This document shows, piece after piece, positions 1 to 5,760 of a stretch of DNA of 10,569 nucleotides (within the stretch, counting starts at the first letter, position 1; each line of letters starts with the position of its first letter). A program made the position numbers and the translations under genes. The notes beneath the pieces are model-generated. The model was given only the letters and a program-made list of their open reading frames with translations. It was not told the origin of the DNA and did not search any database. Source of the DNA: JBEVNX01 sp040507895. GTDB taxonomy: Bacteria > Desulfobacterota > Binatia > JACPRU01. The DNA is taken from positions 1 through 10,569 of the forward strand of contig JBEVNX010000039.1 in NCBI GenBank assembly GCA_040507895.1, in the 5' to 3' direction.

Positions 1-495
1 GTCGGGCTCCTCCCACGGCGGGCCGACCCAGAGCGGGCCCACGCGGACCGACCCGTGGAACGCGCGCCAGGCGTCCTCCCAGCCGGGCGCCACGTCGTCC
101 GCCTCGACGCCCGGGCCGAACGCCGCTCTGGCCGACTGCTCTCGCGCGGGGTCGCCGTAGGCGGCGAGCTCGACGCCGTCGGCCGTCTCGCGGCGGTCAG
201 TGACGAAGCCGCTGCAGCGGATCGGCTTCCCGGGCTGCACGATGCCGCGGAAGGTCACGCCGAGCCTCTCCTGGCGCGCTTGCGGCAGCCACTCGGTGAG
301 CATGCGCGACAAGAGCGCCATGCTCATGTTGCCCGGGAGAATCCGTCCGGGGAGGCCTTCTTTTCGCGCCACCTCGTCGCTCACGAACCGCTGTCCCGGC
401 ATCTGCGCGACCGTGGCGTAGCGGCGCACGTCTTCGGCCGACACCACGATCTCGAGCGGCGGGATCTCGTGGCCGATCTCGATCTCGTCGGTCAC
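1..495 (-). CDS. MaoC-like hotdog-fold dehydratase/hydratase homologue, C-terminal type (3' end outside window)
   Basis: The frame is open from a GTG at 495 to the window edge (165 codons, no stop), so the C-terminus is missing. The GTG overlaps the stop of the upstream MaoC gene (GTGA) and has a strong ribosome site, GGAGGGGG, just before it. Residues 8-115 align by eye with MaoC/(R)-specific enoyl-CoA hydratases: an EIPPLE start, AEDVRRYA, GLPGRILPG, then MSMALLSRMLTEWLP and PGKPIRCSG. Known family members carry a catalytic Asp and, five residues later, His in a GDxNPxH motif. Here the aligned positions are Met32 and Phe37, and the HGM of the central helix is replaced by PGN, so the usual hydratase site is absent. 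After about residue 120 the protein runs into a Gly/Trp/Pro-rich extension (GPLWVGPPW) that I do not recognise. It probably pairs with the preceding gene product as a heteromeric hotdog enzyme or acyl-CoA-binding subunit. The fold is fairly sure; activity is doubtful. Confidence 0.8.
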   Translation of the reverse strand, partial: MTDEIEIGHEIPPLEIVVSAEDVRRYATVAQMPGQRFVSDEVARKEGLPGRILPGNMSMALLSRMLTEWLPQARQERLGVTFRGIVQPGKPIRCSGFVTDRRETADGVELAAYGDPAREQSARAAFGPGVEADDVAPGWEDAWRAFHGSVRVGPLWVGPPWEEPD

Positions 496-938
496 TTGTC
501 CCCCTCCGGCCGCAGCATGAAGCGGTTGTCGATCGTCGCCACCATCTCGCCCCGCTGGTTCGTCATGAGCTGGCGCGACACGACGAACACCATCGATCCC
601 GAGCGCCCGGTCTTCTCGTAGACCTCGTGGAGCACGTTGCTCGTATGGATGGTGTCGCCGGGTCGGATCGGCACGCCGAAGTGGATGTCTTTGCCGGCGT
701 CGAAACCGCGCCGGAAGGCCTCGGCGGGGATGCTCGGGTGCGAGAAGCGGTTGCCGCGGAACTTCATGCAGAACGTGGGGGGCGCCACGGGGTCGGGGCC
801 GAAGTAACCGGCGTAGGTCTCGCCGAGCGAGGCGGCGTACTCCTGGATGTCTGCGGCGGTAACCGGTTTCGAAGTGCTCGAGTCGAACTCGGTGCCGATC
901 AGCGTGGCGTCGATGCCGAGGGGCAGCGTGTCGTTCAT
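492..938 (-). CDS. MaoC N-terminal-type (FAS1-like) hotdog dehydratase subunit
   Basis: This is a 148-residue protein of the FAS1-like/MaoC_dehydrat_N type. Visible hallmarks are KPVTAADIQEYA (residues 24-35), VAPPTF (51-56), the RPGDTI turn (92-97) and YEKTGRSGSMVFVV (107-120), followed by NQRGEMVAT. In the family this domain normally lacks catalytic residues and pairs with a C-terminal-type MaoC domain to form a double hotdog with one acyl-CoA hydratase site. The separate downstream gene would be that partner. The ATG at 936-938 overlaps the PHP gene stop (ATGA) and follows a GAAAGGA ribosome site; its own TGA overlaps the next GTG. At the position of the catalytic Asp there is Glu40, and at that of the His there is Tyr45, so this subunit cannot obviously supply the residues its partner lacks. 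A split MaoC pair next to DUF35 and thiolase genes suggests beta-oxidation-like catabolism of an unusual acyl-CoA. Confidence 0.85.
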   Translation of the reverse strand: MNDTLPLGIDATLIGTEFDSSTSKPVTAADIQEYAASLGETYAGYFGPDPVAPPTFCMKFRGNRFSHPSIPAEAFRRGFDAGKDIHFGVPIRPGDTIHTSNVLHEVYEKTGRSGSMVFVVSRQLMTNQRGEMVATIDNRFMLRPEGDK

Positions 939-1585
939 GGTCCTTTCAAACGGTCGCGGAAGTCGAGCGCCCGGAAGCCGCCCTCACGCAGCGCGCGTAC
1001 CAGATCCTCCTCGTCGCTCACCTCGCGCGGGAACTCGGTGGCGCAGATGCCGATGAACGAGACGAGGTGCGAGTCGCTGCCGCCGATGGCGCCGTAGCGG
1101 TATTTCTTCACCAGCTCCTCGACGCGCTCGTTCTCGCCTTTGCGGCTGCCGCCGTTGAGGAGCTCCACTGCGCGCACGCCCTCGAGGGGCGGCTTGTTCC
1201 TGTAGTGCTCGCAGAGGCCGACCGTCGGCCTGCCAGGATGGCAGGGGACGGCGATCCCGCCGAGCTCTTCGACGTCGGTGATCAGCTCCTGGGCGTTCAG
1301 CCGCACGTTGGAGAAATCGAAGCGCTCGAGCATGGCGTCGTTGACGCCGTAGACGAGCACGTGGCCGTAGTCGGTCTCGACCTCCGATCCCTTGAAGATG
1401 CGGATGCCGTACTCGTCTTCGAGGTGGCGGTAGTCGCTGTCGGCGTCGAACTGGCGGTGCTCGGTCAGCACCAGGCCGTCGATCGGCAGCACGTCCTTCT
1501 TCTTGAGCAGCCACTGTAGGTAGCCGACCACGGTGGCGCGGCTGTCTTCGGACTTCTTCGAGTGTGCGTGCAGGTCGAGAATCAC
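935..1585 (-). CDS. PHP-domain metal-dependent hydrolase/phosphoesterase
   Basis: This 216-residue protein spans a complete PHP domain. The metal-binding motifs appear in order: DLHAHS (His6, His8), TEH (His43), GSEVE (Glu68), His75, PCHPGRP (His116) and GGSDSH (Asp171, His173). This ligand set is typical of the trinuclear-metal PHP family, whose characterised members are phosphoesterases such as histidinol-phosphatase, exonucleases and other hydrolases. Specific activity cannot be read from the sequence. It lacks any polymerase or long C-terminal domain, so it is a stand-alone PHP enzyme. The start is GTG at 1583-1585, preceded by AGAGGG and overlapping the DUF35 stop (GTGA); its stop overlaps the MaoC ATG (ATGA). 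It is therefore co-translated with acyl-CoA enzymes. A role in the same pathway, for example hydrolysis of a phosphorylated, lactone or cyclic intermediate, is only inference. Confidence 0.85.
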   Translation of the reverse strand: MILDLHAHSKKSEDSRATVVGYLQWLLKKKDVLPIDGLVLTEHRQFDADSDYRHLEDEYGIRIFKGSEVETDYGHVLVYGVNDAMLERFDFSNVRLNAQELITDVEELGGIAVPCHPGRPTVGLCEHYRNKPPLEGVRAVELLNGGSRKGENERVEELVKKYRYGAIGGSDSHLVSFIGICATEFPREVSDEEDLVRALREGGFRALDFRDRLKGP

Positions 1586-1998
1586 GAGACCCTCTGGAAT
1601 TTCGCCATGGCGAGCCCTTCGTCGAAGTCCTCGAACACCACCTCGACCGGCATGCCGATCTTCACCGCTTGGGGATCGGTGTGGACGATGTTGGTGAGGA
1701 TACGAGGACCCTCGTCGAGCTGAACATACGCCATCACGTATGGCAATTCATCCCGGAAGCCTGGGGCCTGGTTCTGGTAGGTAACCGTGAACGTGTACAC
1801 CTTACCGCGGCCGTTCGTGCGCTGGTATTCCGTCTTCGACGACAGGCACGCCGGGCAGAGGGCGCGGGGATAGTAGCGCAGCGTGCCGCACCCCGTGCAG
1901 CGTTGCAGGACTAGCTCGTGGCGCGCGCAGGCTTCGAAGAACCAGCGGTTCTCCTCGTCTACGCGGGGGATCGGTTTCTTGGAGTCTTTAGGAGCCAT
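1582..1998 (-). CDS. DUF35 zinc-ribbon/OB-fold acyl-CoA-associated protein
   Basis: This 138-residue protein has the layout of the DUF35 family. An N-terminal helix (ENRWFFEACARHELVLQ) leads into a rubredoxin-like zinc ribbon with Cys34-x2-Cys37 and Cys48-x2-Cys51. An OB-fold follows (GRGKVYTFTVTYQ, PYVMAYVQLDEGPRILTNIV, IGMPVEVVFEDF). DUF35 proteins work as partners of thiolase-fold enzymes; the DUF35 domain of actinobacterial ChsH2 binds the thiolase-like aldolase Ltp2 and is needed for its activity. A thiolase-fold gene sits about 250 nt upstream on the same strand, so a physical complex is a reasonable inference. The ATG at 1996-1998 has no convincing Shine-Dalgarno sequence and abuts a TAA (TAAATG) that ends a small possible ORF, which suggests translational coupling. 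The stop overlaps the PHP GTG. Confidence 0.9.
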   Translation of the reverse strand: MAPKDSKKPIPRVDEENRWFFEACARHELVLQRCTGCGTLRYYPRALCPACLSSKTEYQRTNGRGKVYTFTVTYQNQAPGFRDELPYVMAYVQLDEGPRILTNIVHTDPQAVKIGMPVEVVFEDFDEGLAMAKFQRVS

Positions 1999-2178
1999 TT
2001 AGTTCGTGTGTCCCGCGGGTCCTGGCACCGGGCGGCACCCGCGCTGCTCCGCTTTGCGCTCCGGCCGGATCAAGCACCGCCGGCCCCCACTCCCTCGCGC
2101 AATCCGCTGCGCATCGCGGGTGCCACCCGGTGCCACCCGCGGGGCGCTTCTCGCGCTCAACGCCATGCCCGGTCTCAC
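1999..2178 (-). CDS. Possible 59-residue ORF crossing the palindromic element, abutting the DUF35 gene
   Basis: A GTG at 2176-2178 lies 6 nt after a good ribosome site (GGGAGG, minus strand, 2190-2185). The frame stays open for 59 codons and ends in TAA at 1999-2001, directly adjoining the DUF35 ATG at 1998. The predicted product is Arg/Gly/Pro-rich with three scattered residues of Cys or Leu pairs and no domain I recognise; most of it is read through the inverted-repeat element at 2012-2143. The initiation signal and the zero-nt junction argue for translation, perhaps as a leader that couples ribosomes into the DUF35 gene, which lacks its own clear ribosome site. The composition and the palindrome argue for chance openness in G+C-rich DNA. 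I rate it as weakly supported. Confidence 0.3.
   Translation of the reverse strand: MRPGMALSARSAPRVAPGGTRDAQRIARGSGGRRCLIRPERKAEQRGCRPVPGPAGHTN
2012..2143. repeat. Inverted-repeat (palindromic) intergenic element A
   Basis: The left arm (2012-2043) and right arm (2115-2143) are reverse complements: 28 of 29 positions pair, with one extra CCT (2021-2023) in the left arm. Each arm carries the core CCCGCGGGT and GGCACCGGG, and the right arm includes a perfect tandem 10-mer GGTGCCACCC at 2119-2128 and 2129-2138. On the minus strand 2053-2034 reads AGCGGAGC then GCGGGTGCC, resembling the arms of the elements near 5761 and 7319. RNA from either strand could fold into a long stem. It lies in the 246-nt gap between the thiolase and DUF35 genes; no transposase gene is present. 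A REP/MITE-like dispersed repeat is likely, possibly also tuning mRNA stability within the operon. The rest of the gap (2144-2244) shows nothing beyond the small ORF start. Confidence 0.75.
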
Positions 2179-2244
2179 GTGTTGCCTCCCAAGACGAAAC
2201 TGGCGCCCGCAGTGGTTCTTGCGCTTCGATGACCCTTGCCGCCG

Positions 2245-3405
2245 TCACGTCTGTGTCCCTAGTGCGAGTGTTGCTCCGCTGTGGCGGCGCGAGATGACGC
2301 CGCCGGTGCCGTGGCAGAGTGCGACGTTGCACTTCTTCAGTTGGCGGGCGCCGGCTTCGCCGCGGAGCTGCTTGACTGCTTCGATGACGAGGAAGATGCC
2401 GCGCATGCCGGGGTGGTTGGAGGAGAGGCCGCCGCCGTCGGTGTTGGTCGGGCACGGGCCGTCGAAGGCGAGGCGGCCGCCGGAGACGAAGGCGCCGCCT
2501 TCGCCGCGCTTGCAGAAGCCGAGGTTCTCCAGCGTGAGCAGCACGGTGATCGTGAACGAGTCGTAGATCATGCGCAGGTCGACGTCAGCGTGACGGATGC
2601 CGGCCATCGCCATCGCCTTGGGGCCCGACTGTGCGGCGGCGACCTCGAGGACGTCCTCGCCCCCGATACCGGTGTGGCGCACGGCTTCGGCGGCGCCGAG
2701 CACGAAGGCCGGCTTCTTGCGGAGATCTCGGGCGCGCGCCGCCGCGGTCACCACCAGTGCGCCGCCGCCGTCGGAGATCATGCAGCAGTCGAGCAGGTGA
2801 AGCGGAGAGGACACTACGCGCGAGGCGAGCACGTCTTCCACCGTGATGGGGTCGTGAAACTTGGCGGCCGGATTCAGGGTCGCGTGCCGGCGGGTGGTGA
2901 CGGCGATCTCCGCGAGCTGCTCGGAGGTCGTACCGTACTCGTGCATGTGGCGCGTCGCGGCCATCGCGTAGTTGCCGACCACCGTGGGGCCGTACGGGGC
3001 CTCGTAGGCGTCGGGCGGGTCGCCGAACGCGCCCCCGCCGGCGCCGGTCCCGACCGCGAATCGCTCCGACGCCGCCGTCGATCCGTAGAGGATGAGCGCC
3101 ACTTCGCAGAACCCCGCGGCGATCGCTGCGGAAGCGTGCGCGACATGCGCCACGAACGAGGAGCCTCCGAGGTTCGTCGAGTCGAGATAGTCGGGCCGGA
3201 GGTTGAGGTGATTGGCGAGCGCGATCACGCCCATCGGCCCGACGTTCGCGATGCAGAGGCCGTCGACGTCGCCGATCGAGAGCCCTGCGTCCTCGAGCGC
3301 GCCGCGCGCCGACTCCGCCATGATCTGGTGCTGCGTCATGTGCGGCGCGAAGCGCGTCGGATGCTCGTACACACCGACGACGGCGGTTTTGCCCCGCAGG
3401 CTCAC
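2245..3405 (-). CDS. Thiolase-fold acyl-CoA enzyme lacking the nucleophilic Cys (Ltp/SCP-x-like aldolase or lipid-transfer type)
   Basis: I start this protein at the GTG at 3403-3405, which overlaps the hydrolase stop (GTGA); the frame is open further upstream but that part is only a shadow of the hydrolase. It gives 386 residues, usual for the family. Thiolase landmarks are visible: KTAVVGVYEHPT, ALEDAGLSIGDVDGLCIAN, the ILYGST region, YDSFTITVLLTLENLGFCKRGEGG, NTDGGGLSSNHPG (His of the thiolase C-terminal half) and CHGTGGVIS near the end. Where true thiolases have the acyl-accepting Cys, this protein reads NLGGSSF, so it should not form an acyl-Cys intermediate. That is typical of the Ltp2-like branch, in which the characterised member is a retro-aldolase acting with a DUF35 partner in sterol side-chain removal, using Tyr residues. 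YDSFT supplies a candidate Tyr. With DUF35 and MaoC genes nearby, carbon-carbon cleavage of a beta-hydroxyacyl-CoA is the favoured role; the substrate is unknown. Confidence 0.87.
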   Translation of the reverse strand: MSLRGKTAVVGVYEHPTRFAPHMTQHQIMAESARGALEDAGLSIGDVDGLCIANVGPMGVIALANHLNLRPDYLDSTNLGGSSFVAHVAHASAAIAAGFCEVALILYGSTAASERFAVGTGAGGGAFGDPPDAYEAPYGPTVVGNYAMAATRHMHEYGTTSEQLAEIAVTTRRHATLNPAAKFHDPITVEDVLASRVVSSPLHLLDCCMISDGGGALVVTAAARARDLRKKPAFVLGAAEAVRHTGIGGEDVLEVAAAQSGPKAMAMAGIRHADVDLRMIYDSFTITVLLTLENLGFCKRGEGGAFVSGGRLAFDGPCPTNTDGGGLSSNHPGMRGIFLVIEAVKQLRGEAGARQLKKCNVALCHGTGGVISRRHSGATLALGTQT

Positions 3406-4226
3406 CGTAGGCGCTCCAGGAACGAGTCGATGGCCGCGTGCACGGCGTCGGGCTTCTCGCGATATAGGTAGTGGCCGCCTCCGGGGAGCTCGACGTGCTC
3501 CGCCCCGGAGATGCCGGCGGCGAGGGCCGCTCCCTCGGCCGGCGGGATGATCGAATCTTTGGACCCATGCAGGACGAGGGTGGGCCTGCGAATCTCGCCG
3601 AGGCGCGAACGGAAGTCGGCCTTCTGCAACGCGACCAGGTCGAAGTAGCGCACGCGCGGATCCGTCCGCACCTGCATCTCCCAGCCCTCGCGCATCACCT
3701 CGATGGGCACGTCGTCGCCATACCCGTTCTTGGTGAACGGCTGAGGCGCGCGGCCGGTCATGACCTGGCGCCATGTCTCGACCATCTCGTCCGACAGCTT
3801 GATACGCGCCGCCGTCGACGTCAGGACCAGGGCTTCGACCCGCGACGGGGCTCGCAGCACGAGGTCCAGCGCGACGAGGCCGCCCATCGACGTCGCCACC
3901 AGTAGGGCGGAGGGGAGCTCCAATCGGTCTAGGAGCGCAAGGGTCACGTCGGCATACGCTGCCATCGAGGGCAGCGCCTCCGTGCCCGAGGACCGGCCGT
4001 GACCGGGCCAATCGAAGGCGACCGGGCTATGATGCCTGGCGAAGTGGCGGATCTGGCGGTGCCAGATGGCCCCGGTCGAGCCGCCGCCGTGCAGGAAGAC
4101 CAGCGGCTTGCCGCGCGACAGGTCCGGCGCCACCCCCGGAAGAGTCGAGGGCGGGGCGTGCTGCACGTTCACCGCGTGGCCGGCGATCTCGAAGTACTTG
4201 CTCGGCATGGGGAAGTCGAACTGCAT
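3402..4226 (-). CDS. Alpha/beta-fold hydrolase
   Basis: Counted from the ATG at 4224-4226 this is a 274-residue alpha/beta hydrolase. The oxyanion-hole motif HGGGSTG is at residues 46-52, FDWPGHGRSSG at 71-81, the nucleophile elbow is ATSMGG with Ser113, the acid is Asp224 (HGSKDSIIPP) and the base is His252 (GGGHYLY). The triad is complete, but the elbow starts with Ala rather than the usual Gly of GxSxG. A frame upstream of 4226 is open but crosses BolA and has no family similarity, so I reject it; an internal ATG at 4208 lacks a ribosome site. The stop overlaps the thiolase start. Family members hydrolyse esters, thioesters, lactones or C-C bonds of ring-cleavage products. Next to an acyl-CoA lyase-type enzyme, thioester or ring-product hydrolysis is plausible but not shown. 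Confidence 0.88.
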   Translation of the reverse strand: MQFDFPMPSKYFEIAGHAVNVQHAPPSTLPGVAPDLSRGKPLVFLHGGGSTGAIWHRQIRHFARHHSPVAFDWPGHGRSSGTEALPSMAAYADVTLALLDRLELPSALLVATSMGGLVALDLVLRAPSRVEALVLTSTAARIKLSDEMVETWRQVMTGRAPQPFTKNGYGDDVPIEVMREGWEMQVRTDPRVRYFDLVALQKADFRSRLGEIRRPTLVLHGSKDSIIPPAEGAALAAGISGAEHVELPGGGHYLYREKPDAVHAAIDSFLERLR

Positions 4227-4267
4227 ACCACCCGAGCGATCAAATTCAACAACCCGCCGCGGATGAT

Positions 4268-4549
4268 TCAGCGACGGGCGCGCCACTCGTCGGGATCGAG
4301 CGTGGAGAGCGCGAGCGCGTGGACGCCGTGCTGCATGAGGTCGCCGAGCGCCGCGTAGACCGCGCGGTGCCGCTCGAGGCTCGAGCGGCCGCGAAACCAT
4401 TCGGACACGACGACGCAGGAGTAGTGACCGCCGCCGGCCGCGGCTCCCGCATGCCCGATGTGCTGGGCGCTGTCGTCGACGACCTCGAGGTGCGACGGCG
4501 AAAGCTGCGCGCGCAGGCGTGCTTCGATCTCTCCGGCCGTGGAGCTCAA
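4268..4549 (-). CDS. bolA: BolA family protein
   Basis: A 93-residue protein that shows the whole BolA fold: IEARLRAQLSPSHLEVVDDSAQH, GHAG, GGGHYSCVVVSEWFRGRSSLERHRAVYAAL and GDLMQHGVHALALSTLDPDEW, split here for length. His61 in ERHR and His42 in GGGHY match the conserved histidines that, in characterised BolA proteins, help bind a [2Fe-2S] cluster shared with a monothiol glutaredoxin. I choose a TTG start at 4547-4549: there is no ATG or GTG near the family N-terminus, and TTG overlaps the TGA of the upstream lipoprotein gene (TTGA) a few nt after GGAG. The role is in iron-sulfur trafficking or regulation. Linkage to a lipoprotein and to acyl-CoA genes is unusual but may simply reflect operon packing; the gap to the hydrolase gene is 41 nt. 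BolA subtype cannot be fixed by eye. Confidence 0.92.
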   Translation of the reverse strand: MSSTAGEIEARLRAQLSPSHLEVVDDSAQHIGHAGAAAGGGHYSCVVVSEWFRGRSSLERHRAVYAALGDLMQHGVHALALSTLDPDEWRARR

Positions 4550-5019
4550 TCGAGCTCCGTCAGCGGGTACTCGCGGAAGTCGCGCTCGTAGACTACCGAG
4601 CCGCTCTTGCCGAACACCAGGAAGCGCTCGACCGCATCGGGGGGAGCGGGGCTCTTCAAATAGAGCGCTCGCTTGTGCTCGATGAACTCGCCGGCGCCGG
4701 CGTTCCGAGAGCTCGCTCGCCACGCGTCCTCGTCATCCCAGACCGCGATGCGGGCGTGCTCGACCTTCAGAGCGGCGCGCTCGAGGTAGTTGCCGAAGAC
4801 CGCGAGCTTGCGCGGGCCGACCTCAGGCGTGACGAGCAGCGCATCGTCGGCGAGCCAGCGAAACGCCACCGGCGAGCTCTCGGGGTCGAGCGCGAGGCGC
4901 GGCGGCTGAGGGGGAGCCTTCGCGGCGGCCTGCGGAGCGGGACGCCGAGCGTACGAGCATGCCGAAAGGAGAGCGAGCATCGCAATGGCGACGATCGACG
5001 GCCTACCTCGAGAGCGCAT
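4546..5019 (-). CDS. Small lipoprotein of unknown function
   Basis: The ATG at 5017-5019 gives 157 residues that start with a classic lipoprotein signal: basic MRSRGR, hydrophobic IVAIAMLALL, and the lipobox LSAC with Cys21 as the lipidation site. A longer frame from 5103 would bury this signal, so I reject it. After a short Ala/Pro/Gln-rich linker (residues 24-42) comes a compact domain with FRWLADDALLVTPEVG, KLAVFGNYLERAALKVEHARIAVWDDEDAW, and RFLVFGKSGSVVYERDFREYPL. I do not recognise the family. The protein is probably anchored to the inner or outer membrane on the periplasmic side. Its stop overlaps the BolA TTG, so the two are co-translated. The first gene of this strand faces DedA across an 82-nt divergent gap; no clear Shine-Dalgarno sequence precedes the ATG. 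Confidence 0.75.
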   Translation of the reverse strand: MRSRGRPSIVAIAMLALLSACSYARRPAPQAAAKAPPQPPRLALDPESSPVAFRWLADDALLVTPEVGPRKLAVFGNYLERAALKVEHARIAVWDDEDAWRASSRNAGAGEFIEHKRALYLKSPAPPDAVERFLVFGKSGSVVYERDFREYPLTELD

Positions 5020-5064
5020 GAGCCGAGCGTAGCAACCGAAGGTCTGAAATGCGACGTGCGGCCG

Positions 5065-5093
5065 TGGACCGCGGGGGTTGCGCCTGCTATGCG
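5065..5093 (+). promoter_or_regulatory. Possible promoter for the DedA gene
   Basis: TGGACC (5065-5070) resembles a -35 box (4 of 6 to TTGACA) and TATGCG (5088-5093) resembles the start of a -10 box, with 17 nt between them. Transcription would begin close to the ATG at 5102, giving a leaderless or nearly leaderless mRNA. That would agree with the absence of a Shine-Dalgarno sequence there. The match is weak and unproven. Confidence 0.25.
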
Positions 5094-5101
5094 GGCTCGC
5101 C

Positions 5102-5749
5102 ATGTTCGACGGGCTCGTCCAGCTCCTCCATCAGCTCTACGACATCCGCGGCCTCATCGAATGGGGCGGCCTGGCGATGCTCACGGTGATCGTTTTCACC
5201 GAGACTGGCCTCCTCTTCGGGTTCTTCCTGCCTGGCGACTCGCTGCTCGTCACGGCCGGGATCTTTGCCGCGGCGGGCGCGCTCGGCCTCTTCGAGGTCC
5301 TGGCGGTGCTGAGCATCGCCGCGGTGAGCGGCGATCAGCTCGGCTACTGGATCGGGCTCACCACCGGGCCGAAGATCTTCAACCGCGAGGACTCGCTGTT
5401 CTTCCACAAACGCCACGCCGAGCGCGCGCAGCGCTTCTACGATCGCCACGGCGGCAAGACGATCATCCTCGCGCGATTCATCCCGATCATCCGCACGTTC
5501 GCGCCGGTGGTCGCCGGCGTCGGCAGGATGCAGTACCGGCGGTTCGTCGCCTACAACGTCGTCGGCGGCCTCGGATGGGTATGGGGGCTGACGCTCGCGG
5601 GCTACGGGCTCGGCCGAAGCATCCCGAACATCGAGAAGAACATCCACCTGGTGATCGCCATCGTCATCTTCCTCTCGATCCTCCCCGGCATCATGGAGTT
5701 CGCCAAGGCGCATTTCCGCTCCGCTGCAGAAGACTCGCATAGCTCCTAA
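5102..5749 (+). CDS. DedA family membrane protein
   Basis: Starting at the ATG at 5102 this protein has 215 residues, the usual DedA size. A TTG at 5078 would add eight residues with no family support. DedA hallmarks are FTETGLLFGFFLPGDSLLV (residues 32-50), the re-entrant region and SGDQLGYWIG, then ARFIPIIRTFAPVVAG (124-139), with further membrane segments at about 155-172 and 182-198. Glu34, Asp46, Arg125 and Arg131 have exactly the spacing of the four charged residues (Glu39, Asp51, Arg130, Arg136) reported as essential in E. coli YqjA/YghB. DedA proteins sit in the inner membrane and support proton-dependent envelope homeostasis and phospholipid translocation. The gene diverges from the lipoprotein-BolA operon and converges on the MFS gene. 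Function at the family level is well supported; the transported lipid is not known. Confidence 0.93.
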   Translation: MFDGLVQLLHQLYDIRGLIEWGGLAMLTVIVFTETGLLFGFFLPGDSLLVTAGIFAAAGALGLFEVLAVLSIAAVSGDQLGYWIGLTTGPKIFNREDSLFFHKRHAERAQRFYDRHGGKTIILARFIPIIRTFAPVVAGVGRMQYRRFVAYNVVGGLGWVWGLTLAGYGLGRSIPNIEKNIHLVIAIVIFLSILPGIMEFAKAHFRSAAEDSHSS

Positions 5750-5760
5750 CGCGCCCGGCA

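Noticed and set aside
2281..3471. Long open frame on the plus strand (396 codons)
   Set aside because: Antisense to the thiolase-fold gene; repetitive Ala/Gly/Arg/Val composition with no family similarity, typical of shadow frames in G+C-rich genes.
3406..4011. N-terminal extension of the thiolase-fold protein to 588 residues
   Set aside because: The extension is an out-of-frame reading of the hydrolase gene; the GTG at 3405 gives the normal family N-terminus and a GTGA overlap.
4227..4400. N-terminal extension of the alpha/beta hydrolase
   Set aside because: Arg/Pro-rich, overlaps BolA in another frame, and the family N-terminus fits the ATG at 4226.
4519..5742. Long plus-strand frame (407 codons) over BolA, lipoprotein and DedA
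   Set aside because: Covers three well-supported genes in a wrong frame; Arg/Ala-rich with no domain.
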